From UBA12014 sp029248335 (GTDB lineage: Bacteria > Planctomycetota > Phycisphaerae > Phycisphaerales > SM1A02): a stretch of DNA of 31,988 nucleotides. The notes below the pieces were generated by a model. That model was not told the origin of the DNA. It was given only the letters and a program-made list of their open reading frames with translations, and searched no databases. Shown piece by piece: positions 22,600 through 29,862 of the stretch; within the stretch, counting starts at the first letter, position 1; each line of letters starts with the position of its first letter. The stretch covers positions 1 to 31,988 of the forward strand of contig JAQWJM010000134.1 of the NCBI GenBank assembly GCA_029248335.1, written 5' to 3'. The translations under genes and the position numbers were made by a program.

Positions 22600-23550
22600 A
22601 TGCCCTCTTCCACCTCCACCCACGAACGAAGCGACGACGCGCTGGAGGCCTCGCTCTTCGACGCGGTCGCGAACGGCGCGATTCCCGGACTCGACGTCCG
22701 GGATCTCCTGCACCGGCTCCGTTCGGCGACCCGACGTCCGCGACGGCAGGCGGTCCGAGCCGAGATCGAGGTCGCGCTCCGTTTCATCGCGGCGGGTGAC
22801 CGGGTGCGGGCCGAGGTGCTCGACCCCGGCGGACGAAGCATCGATCTCGAGGTGCACGCGGGCGAAGACGTCTTCGCGGTGCACGTGAAACGACTCTCCG
22901 GTGCGTCCGGACCGAGGCGACCGCTGCACGAATCATTCGCGACGCTGGAGTCCGTTCCGCGTCCCTACGTCGTGGGCGTCGACTGGACGCCGACGACCGC
23001 ACCGGACGCGGCCCTGCTCGCCGACGCCCGGGAGTTCCTGATGGGGGCGAGGATGGGTGATCGACACGTGCTCCGCGACGTCGAAGGACGACGGGTCGGG
23101 ATGATGGAGATGAACGCCCCGCGGCAGGCCACCGAAACCGAGAAGACCCCGGGCGTGAAGGTGGTCGCGGTCGGCGATGCGAATCGAGCGGCGGCGATGG
23201 TCGCCCGGACCGAGCGCCTGCTCCGCCGCGCGTATCGCCAGTTCGCGCCGGGTCGGGAGAACGTCATCGTCCTCATCGGCGGTGGGCCGGCCGCCGGGGA
23301 GAGCGTCGAACGGGCGGTGCTCGGCGGCTTCGTCGAACGATGGGATCGCTTTCCCCACGTCGGGCAGCGGATCGCCCACGGCCGCGACGACCGGGGGATC
23401 TGGACCGGTCGTCACTACGAACGCTCGAGGATCGTCGCCTGGCATTCGTTCGAGCCGACCCCCGGCCGGGTCTGGGTGCGGCCCGACCGACGACCGCCCG
23501 TCGCGAGCGTGGTCGCGGCGGTCAGGCGGGCGATCGAACCGGCGGGCTGA
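22600..23550 (+). CDS. unknown protein with a degenerate PD-(D/E)XK nuclease-like motif
   Basis: I cannot name this 316-residue protein. Residues about 52-100 resemble the core of PD-(D/E)XK nuclease folds: AEIEVALRFIAAGDRVRAEV, then SIDLEVHAGEDVFAVHVKRL. That gives Asp82 and a His95-X-Lys97 where active enzymes have E-X-K. Loss of the Glu suggests a binding or structural role, or a variant active site. The C-terminal half has basic, Arg-rich segments (RAAAMVARTERLLRRAYRQF) and a glycine-rich stretch VIVLIGGGPAAGESVERAVLGGF. No signal peptide is seen. The ATG at 22600 is a guess; the frame is open from 22453 and no strong ribosome binding site is present. It ends 16 bases before the stop of convergent hflX. 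Confidence 0.6.
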   Translation: MPSSTSTHERSDDALEASLFDAVANGAIPGLDVRDLLHRLRSATRRPRRQAVRAEIEVALRFIAAGDRVRAEVLDPGGRSIDLEVHAGEDVFAVHVKRLSGASGPRRPLHESFATLESVPRPYVVGVDWTPTTAPDAALLADAREFLMGARMGDRHVLRDVEGRRVGMMEMNAPRQATETEKTPGVKVVAVGDANRAAAMVARTERLLRRAYRQFAPGRENVIVLIGGGPAAGESVERAVLGGFVERWDRFPHVGQRIAHGRDDRGIWTGRHYERSRIVAWHSFEPTPGRVWVRPDRRPPVASVVAAVRRAIEPAG

Positions 23551-23566
23551 GTCCGCCGGCCGTGCA

Positions 23567-24985
23567 TCACTCGGGATGAAGCGCGAGGTGCGGCGGAATC
23601 CGCGGCATCCGCGGCGGCTCGATCTCCGGCCACAACGTCGCGAGCGAGGTCGGACCGTCCATCCCGTCGACGAGGAATCGAGGACCACCCGCGAGCAGGC
23701 GCTCCAACTGGCGGCGACCGATCCGGGTACGGATCACCACCTCGCCCGGGCGGTCGTAGTCGCGATCGAGCACTTCCGTGCGCTTCTCGACGAGATCGAC
23801 CAGCTTGGATTCCGCGAGTGGAATGGCGAGATCGACCTCGCGGAGCTCGCCCCGCATCCGCTCGAGCACGACCTCCGTCAGCTGCTCGAGCCCCTCTCCC
23901 GCCTTCGCGCTGGTGACGATGGCGTCGGGATTCGTCTCGAGCCATGCATCGAGGGTGTCGTCGGGGACCCGTCCCTCCTCGACCGTGTTCCGGAGCGCGT
24001 CGACCTTGTTCAGCACCAGGATCCGAGGCTGGTCGACCGCGCCGATGTCGTCGAGCACCGCGGTCACCGTCTCGAACTGCCGCGCCGCCCCCGGGTCCGC
24101 GACGTCGAGCACGATCAGGATCAGGTGCGCATAGACCGTCTCTTCGAGGGTGGCCCGGAAACTCGCGACGAGATGATGCGGCAGATCCCGGATGAATCCG
24201 ACGGTGTCGGAGATCAGTCCCTGGTTCCCGCCACCGAGATTCCAGGCCCCGATGCGGGTCCCGAGCGTCGCGAAGAGCATGTCCGCCTCGAACGCGTCGC
24301 CGTCGGTGAGTGCGTTGAACATGGTGCTCTTGCCGGCATTGGTGTAGCCGACCAGTCCCACCGTGTAGTGATCGTCGCGTCGCCCCGCGACTTCGCGGGT
24401 CCGCCGGGCCTGAACCTCTGCGAGATTCCGCTTCAGTCGGACGATCCGCTGCTGGACCAGTCTTCGGTCGATCTCCAGCTGCTGCTCGCCGGGACCGCGG
24501 GTCCCCACGCCCATCGGTGCGCCGCCGGTCACCTGCCCGAGATGGCTCCACATCGATCGGAGCCGGGGGGCGGTGTATTCGAGCTGGGCGATCTCGACCT
24601 GCAGCCTCGCCTCCTTGGTCGCGGCGCGGGTCGCGAAGATGTCGAGGATGAGTTCGCTTCGGTCGAGCACCTTGCACTTCAAGTCCTCTTCGAGGGCCTT
24701 GATCTGCATCGGCGAAAGGTCGTTGTCGAAGACGACGACCTTCGCCTTCAGCATGTCGACCATCGCGGCGAGTTCCTCGACCTTGCCCTTTCCGAGATAG
24801 GTGCGGGCCCGAGGATGGTCGCGCTGCTGGAGCAACCGCCCCGCGACCCGGACCCCGGCCGCATCCGCGAGCGCGGCGAGCTCCTGGAGCGGGTCGGGCT
24901 CCTCGATCGTGGTCGGCAACAGGACCGCGACGAGAATCGCGGTCTCCTCGTGGATGTCGATGGACTCCCGATGGTCATCCTTCAT
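23567..24985 (-). CDS. hflX: ribosome-associated GTPase HflX
   Basis: The 472-residue GTPase binds the large ribosomal subunit and splits or rescues stalled and hibernating ribosomes. The N-terminal HflX domain is shown by RTYLGKGKVEELA, VVFDNDLSPMQIKALEE and VLDRSELILDIFA, with the linker GTRGPGEQQLEIDRR. G motifs are GYTNAGKST (G1), the switch T in TLGTR (G2), SDTVGFI (G3, with Ser in place of the usual Asp-X-X-Gly context), and NKVD (G4). The C-terminal domain continues to about 455. The ATG at 24985 is the first good start before homology; no ribosome binding site is visible. A TACGAT sequence lies about 48 bases upstream (25033-25038). It diverges from the S41 protease gene. Confidence 0.95.
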   Translation of the reverse strand: MKDDHRESIDIHEETAILVAVLLPTTIEEPDPLQELAALADAAGVRVAGRLLQQRDHPRARTYLGKGKVEELAAMVDMLKAKVVVFDNDLSPMQIKALEEDLKCKVLDRSELILDIFATRAATKEARLQVEIAQLEYTAPRLRSMWSHLGQVTGGAPMGVGTRGPGEQQLEIDRRLVQQRIVRLKRNLAEVQARRTREVAGRRDDHYTVGLVGYTNAGKSTMFNALTDGDAFEADMLFATLGTRIGAWNLGGGNQGLISDTVGFIRDLPHHLVASFRATLEETVYAHLILIVLDVADPGAARQFETVTAVLDDIGAVDQPRILVLNKVDALRNTVEEGRVPDDTLDAWLETNPDAIVTSAKAGEGLEQLTEVVLERMRGELREVDLAIPLAESKLVDLVEKRTEVLDRDYDRPGEVVIRTRIGRRQLERLLAGGPRFLVDGMDGPTSLATLWPEIEPPRMPRIPPHLALHPE

Positions 24986-25110
24986 GCGGGCGTGGTCTCG
25001 GAGGGGCGTTTCGGAACCTTGAACGACCTTCGATCGTAGCAGGCCCGACCGGTGATCCGGCCGGACGGGGACTCGCCCGTCACCCGGGTCGTCCCGACCG
25101 CCCGGGTCCG

Positions 25111-25116
25111 TATGAT
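25111..25116 (+). promoter_or_regulatory. -10 box TATGAT of the protease-tsaD operon
   Basis: TATGAT is close to consensus and predicts a start near 25123, about 23 bases before the ATG at 25146. No good -35 is seen. Its position argues against starting translation at the TTG at 25116. Confidence 0.45.
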
Positions 25117-25145
25117 TGAAACGGCCGCTCCTTTCTCCCGACTCG

Positions 25146-26678
25146 ATGAACGGATCTTCGATGAACGACGCTCCACGAACCCGACCGACCATCCGACTCG
25201 GCAGCTGGGCCGTCCCGGTCCTCTGCGTGCTGCTCCTGGTGCAGATCCTCGTCACCCTCGGCGCCGGGCGACGCGACGACCTCTCGTGGTTCGATCCGTT
25301 GATCGACGTGCGGGCGATGGTGCTCGAGGACCACGTCGGCGAACCCGACGTGGCGAAGATGCAGGAGGCCGCGATCTCCGGAATGCTCGAGACCCTCGAC
25401 GATCCGTACACGGTGTGGATCCCCCCTCGGCTGGAATCCGACTTCGACAAGCAGATGCGGGGTTCCTACGTCGGGATCGGGGCGGAGATCGAGATCGTGG
25501 ACGACCGGCTTCGCATCATCAGTCCGCTCGAGGACTCGCCGTCGCTGGAAGCCGGGGTCCGGGCCGGCGACGTGGTCCTCGCCATCGACGACAACGACAC
25601 CTTCGGACTCGACAGCGAGGCCTGCATCGACCTGCTGGTGGGCGTCGAGGGGACGCCGGTGACGCTCACCGTCCGACACGCGGACGGCACCGAAGCCGAC
25701 CTCGAAGTGATCCGCCGACGCATCGAGACCCGTTCGGTCAAGGGGATCCGTCGTGACGGCGAGGGATGGGACCACGTGCTCGATCCCGAACGCGGCATCG
25801 GCTACATCCGACTGACGCAGTTCACGGAGCGCACGATCGAGGAGATGCGGGAGGCGCTCGACGACCTCGACGCCGCGGGCGTCGAGGCCCTGGTCCTCGA
25901 TCTCCGCTTCAACGGCGGCGGAACCCTCGACGGGGCGATCGACGTCGCCGATCTGTTTCTGGAGCGCGGCGTGATCGTGTCCGTGCGGGATCGAAAGGGC
26001 GACGGCCGGCGCTGGACCGCGAACCGCGACGACGACGATCATCTTCTGCCGATGGTGGTCCTGGTCAACGACGGGTCCGCCTCGGCGAGCGAGATCGTGG
26101 CCGGTGCCCTCCAGGACAACGATCGCGCCAAGATCCTCGGCGAGCGGACCTTCGGAAAGGGCTCGGTGCAGGAGGTGCGACCGCTGCCCGGCGACCGCGG
26201 AACCCTCAAGATGACCACCGCCCGGTACTACCTGCCGAACGGGCGGAACCTCGACAAGCGGGGCGACGCCGAGGTGTGGGGCGTGGATCCCGATCCGGGA
26301 TTCGTCATCGATCTCGACACCGACGCGTACCGCGATCTCGTCGTCAATCGACGACGCTACGAACCGATCGTGGATCCGGGCGAGACCGCCGAAGCCCGCT
26401 TCGGGGATCCCGCGTGGGTCGACGAGGAGATCAAGGACCCCCAGCTGGCCGCCGCGCTGCGCACGCTCGCGTCGAAGCTCGAGACCGACGAATGGCTGAT
26501 CGTCGGGGAGGATCCGGGTGCGGAGGCGGTCGCCTCCTCGGAACTCCGCGACCAGCTCGCGTATCGCACCCGACTGCTCGAGGAACTCTCGAAGACCGAG
26601 GCCCGCATCCTCGAACTCGACGAGTCCGCCACCGGCGTCGATCCGGGCCCCTCGTCCGAATCCGACGGAACGCCATGA
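25146..26678 (+). CDS. C-terminal processing peptidase, S41 family (CtpA/Prc-like)
   Basis: The 510-residue serine protease is anchored by one N-terminal helix (VPVLCVLLLVQILVTLGA, 23-40), so the rest lies outside the cytoplasm. Then come a helical segment with MLETLDDPYTVWIPP, a PDZ domain at about 105-190 (SYVGIGAEIE, GVRAGDVVLAIDD) and the protease core. The core has Ser313 in NDGSASASEIVAGAL and Lys338 in RTFGKGSVQ, the Ser-Lys dyad of this family. GGGT at 257-260 is the usual substrate-site glycine run. It cleaves proteins near their C-termini, for envelope quality control. An acidic, helical tail of about 90 residues follows. ATG codons at 25146 and 25161 are both possible and neither has a clear ribosome site. 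Its stop overlaps the tsaD start (ATGA). Confidence 0.92.
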   Translation: MNGSSMNDAPRTRPTIRLGSWAVPVLCVLLLVQILVTLGAGRRDDLSWFDPLIDVRAMVLEDHVGEPDVAKMQEAAISGMLETLDDPYTVWIPPRLESDFDKQMRGSYVGIGAEIEIVDDRLRIISPLEDSPSLEAGVRAGDVVLAIDDNDTFGLDSEACIDLLVGVEGTPVTLTVRHADGTEADLEVIRRRIETRSVKGIRRDGEGWDHVLDPERGIGYIRLTQFTERTIEEMREALDDLDAAGVEALVLDLRFNGGGTLDGAIDVADLFLERGVIVSVRDRKGDGRRWTANRDDDDHLLPMVVLVNDGSASASEIVAGALQDNDRAKILGERTFGKGSVQEVRPLPGDRGTLKMTTARYYLPNGRNLDKRGDAEVWGVDPDPGFVIDLDTDAYRDLVVNRRRYEPIVDPGETAEARFGDPAWVDEEIKDPQLAAALRTLASKLETDEWLIVGEDPGAEAVASSELRDQLAYRTRLLEELSKTEARILELDESATGVDPGPSSESDGTP

Positions 26679-27736
26679 CCGCGACCGACGAAGCCCGTCC
26701 GACTCGACTCCTGCTCGGCATCGAGACCAGCTGCGACGAGACCGCCGCGGCGGTCGTGGAGGACGGCGTCCGCGTGCGGTCGTCCGTCGTCGCGACGCAG
26801 CACGAACTCCACGAGGAATACGGCGGCGTCGTTCCGGAGATCGCGAGCCGCGCTCATCTCGAGCGGATCCTCCCGGTCGTCCGGCGGGCGATCGCCGACG
26901 CCGGCATCCGGCTCGAGGATCTCGACGCGGTCGCGGTGGGTCATCGGCCCGGCCTCATCGGCGCCCTCCTCGTCGGGACCAGCGCCGCCAAGGGACTCGC
27001 GCTCGCGCTCGACATCCCGCTGGTCGGCGTCGACCACGTCCATGCGCATCTCGTCGCGGGGATGCTCGAACGGGAACCCCCCGCCCTTCCGGCCCTCGGT
27101 CTCGTGGCGAGCGGCGGGCACTCCAGCATCTACCTCGTCGAGGATCCGATCCATCCCCGCCTGCTCGGCCGGACGATCGACGACGCGATCGGCGAGGCGT
27201 TCGACAAGGTCGCGGCGATGCTCGATCTCGGTCATCCCGGCGGGCCCGCGGTGGAGCGACTCGCCGAGTCGGGGGACCCGACCGCGTTCACCCTGCCCGT
27301 CGCGAATCTCGGGCGGGAGTCCCTCGACTTCTCGTTCAGCGGACTCAAGACCGCGGTGCTCTACGCCGCCCGTGGACAACCCGGACGCACCCCGCCGGTG
27401 CTCGACGATCGTCGCCGGGCGGATCTGGCGGCCTCCTTCCAGGCCGCGGCGATCAAGGCGCTGCGTCGCAATCTGCGTCGTGCCTTCGACGCCCGCCCGG
27501 GGATCCGATCGCTCCTGGTCGGCGGCGGCGTCACCGCCAACGCCGCGATCCGCGCGATGCTCGAAGCGGAATGCGCGGACCGCGGCGTCGAATGCCGGCT
27601 TCCGCCGCTCGAATGGTGCATCGACAACGCCGCGATGATCGCGGCCCTCGGTGACCGGCGACTCGCGGCGGGCGAGCGGGACGAGCTGGAACTCGCGCCC
27701 GCGGCCACCACCCGATCCGAGACCGGAACGGCCTGA
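26675..27736 (+). CDS. tsaD: tRNA N6-threonylcarbamoyladenosine synthase subunit TsaD
   Basis: The 353-residue protein transfers threonylcarbamoyl groups to A37 of tRNAs that read ANN codons, together with TsaB and TsaE. Seen motifs are LLGIETSCDETAAAVVEDG at the N-terminus, VVPEIASRAHLERILP, the iron/zinc-binding HVHAHL (121-126), LVASGGHSSIYLV, DDAIGEAFDKVAAML, LDFSFSGLKTA, LLVGGGVTANAAIR and the late CIDNAAMIA. The usual TxGPGLxGSLLVG reads VGHRPGLIGALLVG here, a small deviation. Length is normal. Translation is coupled to the protease gene (ATGA). It may modify the tRNA-Thr encoded in the window, whose anticodon starts the required class of codon. Confidence 0.95.
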   Translation: MTATDEARPTRLLLGIETSCDETAAAVVEDGVRVRSSVVATQHELHEEYGGVVPEIASRAHLERILPVVRRAIADAGIRLEDLDAVAVGHRPGLIGALLVGTSAAKGLALALDIPLVGVDHVHAHLVAGMLEREPPALPALGLVASGGHSSIYLVEDPIHPRLLGRTIDDAIGEAFDKVAAMLDLGHPGGPAVERLAESGDPTAFTLPVANLGRESLDFSFSGLKTAVLYAARGQPGRTPPVLDDRRRADLAASFQAAAIKALRRNLRRAFDARPGIRSLLVGGGVTANAAIRAMLEAECADRGVECRLPPLEWCIDNAAMIAALGDRRLAAGERDELELAPAATTRSETGTA

Positions 27737-27771
27737 GCCAGCCGTCCGGGGCCGCACCGGCTATCTTCCGA

Positions 27772-28371
27772 GTGACACTTCCCGCCCCTCCGAAACGCAA
27801 GGCGATTCCTTCCTTGGCCTACCGACCGCCCTACATCGACCCCGACGCCATCATGCTCCAGGGCGTGCATCCGGCGACCCTCGATCCCGAGGACCTGCTG
27901 AAGGATTGCGAGTTCCAGTTCGGTCGATCCGGCGGCCCGGGTGGTCAGCACCGCAACAAGGTCGAGACCGGGGCCCGTCTCGTGCATCTGCCCAGCGAAC
28001 TCGAATCGAAGGCGACCGAACGCCGACAGCAGCAGGTCAACCGTTCGGTCGCGATCTCGCGGCTTCGCCTCCGACTCGCCCTCAAGGTCCGCACCCCCAC
28101 CAACCGCGACCGGCACCGCCCCAGCCAACTCTGGGAGGCACGCCGCCAGGGCACCCGCCTGCCGGTGAACCCGAAGAACGGGGACTACCCGGCGCTGCTC
28201 GCCGAAGCCCTCGATGTGATCGTGGCCCGCCGCTGGGACGTCGCGGGTTCCGCGAAGATCCTCGGCATCTCGATGAGCCAGCTCTCGCGGCTGGTGAACC
28301 ACCATCCGCCCGCGTTCGCGATGATGAACGCCGGACGGGCCTCGGTCGGACTTCCGGTCCTTCGCAAGTGA
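27772..28371 (+). CDS. release-factor-like GGQ protein with an HTH-like C-terminal tail
   Basis: The 199-residue protein has an RF-1-type peptidyl-tRNA hydrolysis domain at about 40-105: FQFGRSGGPGGQHRNKVETG, with GGQ at 57-59, the catalytic motif that enters the peptidyl transferase centre. It has no stop-codon-recognition domain, so it resembles ArfB-like ribosome rescue factors. It lacks their long basic tail, however. Residues about 153-176 (RRWDVAGSAKILGISMSQLSRLV) look like a Fis/HTH helix pair instead. Starts are uncertain. The GTG at 27772 is preceded by TATCTT with only four bases between. The TTG at 27814 (LAYRPPYIDPD) has AAGG eleven bases upstream and would give a 185-residue protein. 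It lies close to tsaD, but a -10-like box suggests its own transcript. Confidence 0.8.
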   Translation: MTLPAPPKRKAIPSLAYRPPYIDPDAIMLQGVHPATLDPEDLLKDCEFQFGRSGGPGGQHRNKVETGARLVHLPSELESKATERRQQQVNRSVAISRLRLRLALKVRTPTNRDRHRPSQLWEARRQGTRLPVNPKNGDYPALLAEALDVIVARRWDVAGSAKILGISMSQLSRLVNHHPPAFAMMNAGRASVGLPVLRK

Positions 28372-28408
28372 GCCGGTTCGCACGCAGGCTCGCGGCTTCC
28401 CGCACCGC

Positions 28409-28414
28409 TAGGCT
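28409..28414 (+). promoter_or_regulatory. -10 box TAGGCT of the M20 amidohydrolase gene (leaderless)
   Basis: TAGGCT ends exactly six bases before the ATG at 28421, so the predicted +1 is the A of the start codon. No -35 or ribosome binding site is visible. The same hexamer occurs at 29790-29795 before the metzincin gene. Confidence 0.5.
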
Positions 28415-28420
28415 GTGGTC

Positions 28421-29629
28421 ATGTCCCGATACAACGACGCTCCCGCCGACCGACGCCTCCCCGATGAACTCGTGGAGTCGCTGGTCGAGATCCGACACGA
28501 CCTCCATGCCCACCCCGAAGTCGGCTACGAGGAACATCGCACCAGCGAGGTGATCCAGCGGGAGCTGACCGCGGCCGGCATCGAACACGTGGGCGGCCTC
28601 GCGGGCGGCACCGGCGTTCTCGCCTGGATCCCCGGTCGCACCGACGGCCCCGCGACCGGCCTCCGCGCCGACATCGACGCCCTGCCGATCCAGGAAGAGA
28701 CCGGCCTGCCCTGGGAATCGACGCATCCCGGCCGGATGCACGCGTGCGGACACGACGGCCACACCACCATCCTGCTCGGCGCCGCCCGTTCGCTCGCGGT
28801 GGAATCGGCGGCGGGCCGACTCGAGCGGCCCGTGGTCATGGTGTTCCAGCCCGCGGAGGAGGGCGGCGGCGGTGGACGACGCATGGTCGAGGACGGCTGC
28901 CTCGAAGGCCGCGTCGCCCCGTTCAAGGTGGATCGCATGTTCGGACTGCACGGCTGGCCGATGCTCGACGCGGGCATGGTCGGCGTGAAGGACGGCCCGC
29001 TGCTCGCCGCCTCCGATCGCTTCGAGATCGACGTGCACGGTGAAGGCTGTCACGCGGCGCAACCCCACTTCGGTCAGGACCCGGTGGTGGCCACCGCCGC
29101 GATCGTCACGGCGCTCCAGTCGATCGTCGGTCGCAACGTCGACCCGCTCGATGCCGCGGTGGTCAGCGTGACCGTGATCGACGCCGGCTCCGCGTTCAAC
29201 GTCATTCCGATGTCCGCCCGCCTCGGCGGAACCGCCCGCAGTCTCCGCCCCGAGATCCAGGATCTCGTGGAACGCCGCATCGAAGAGGTGGCGACCGCGG
29301 TCGCCACCGCCCACGGTTGTCGTGCGGAAGTCCGCTACAGCCGCGGATACCCCGTGACCGTCAACGATGCGGGGGCCACCGACCGCGTGCGGGAGATCGT
29401 CGGCGACGAACTCGGCGCCGATCGACTCTTCGAAGTCGACCGCCCGACGATGGGCGGCGAGGACTTCGCTTTTTACGGACAGGTCGTGCCCGCGAGCTTC
29501 TTCCTGCTCGGCCAGCGCCCGTCCCCCGCCGACCCGATGCCCGATCTCCATTCGCCTCGATACGACTTCAACGACGCGACCATCGAGACCGGCGTGCGGC
29601 TCTTCCGGCGGATCGCCCTGACCCCCTGA
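28421..29629 (+). CDS. M20D amidohydrolase (N-acyl amino acid/hippurate hydrolase-like)
   Basis: The 402-residue metallopeptidase-like hydrolase removes acyl groups from N-acyl amino acids or related amides. Metal ligands and neighbours are seen in RADIDALPIQEETGLPW, RMHACGHDGHTTILLGAA, FQPAEEGGGGGRRMVEDG, FGLHGWPMLDAGMVGV and the late TMGGEDFAFYGQVVPASFFLLG. The inserted dimerisation domain is between about 180 and 290 (DVHGEGCHAAQPHFGQDPV). Substrate specificity (indole-acetyl, hippurate, N-acetyl-diaminopimelate) cannot be told. The ATG at 28421 is preferred over the GTG two codons earlier because TAGGCT is six bases upstream, fitting a leaderless mRNA. It is likely a single-gene unit. The following 233 bases to the next start hold only small hairpins (for example 29806-29831) and a possible -10. 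Confidence 0.9.
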   Translation: MSRYNDAPADRRLPDELVESLVEIRHDLHAHPEVGYEEHRTSEVIQRELTAAGIEHVGGLAGGTGVLAWIPGRTDGPATGLRADIDALPIQEETGLPWESTHPGRMHACGHDGHTTILLGAARSLAVESAAGRLERPVVMVFQPAEEGGGGGRRMVEDGCLEGRVAPFKVDRMFGLHGWPMLDAGMVGVKDGPLLAASDRFEIDVHGEGCHAAQPHFGQDPVVATAAIVTALQSIVGRNVDPLDAAVVSVTVIDAGSAFNVIPMSARLGGTARSLRPEIQDLVERRIEEVATAVATAHGCRAEVRYSRGYPVTVNDAGATDRVREIVGDELGADRLFEVDRPTMGGEDFAFYGQVVPASFFLLGQRPSPADPMPDLHSPRYDFNDATIETGVRLFRRIALTP

Positions 29630-29862
29630 CGCCGGTTCCGCACCCGCACCATCCGACCCGCGGTGACCTTTCCGCGTTGGTCGCGTGCCCCCGTCGTATC
29701 AGACGGCCTCAACACGCCTGAAAACGGGGTCCATGGTGCGGAAATCAACGTTCTCGGGAACTTGACCCCGCATTCGCGGGTCTGAGCACTAGGCTTGAAC
29801 GTCACCCGGAAGGTTCCGTCGGAACCACCGGCTTCTGAAAAAACGCCCGAGATCGCGAAGAC

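Noticed and set aside
23177..25039. 620-residue plus-strand open frame
   Set aside because: Antisense to hflX and out of frame with the gene ending at 23550.
29806..29831. Hairpin upstream of the metzincin gene as a terminator
   Set aside because: It is followed by A-rich, not T-rich, sequence on the plus strand and has no T tract on the minus strand.
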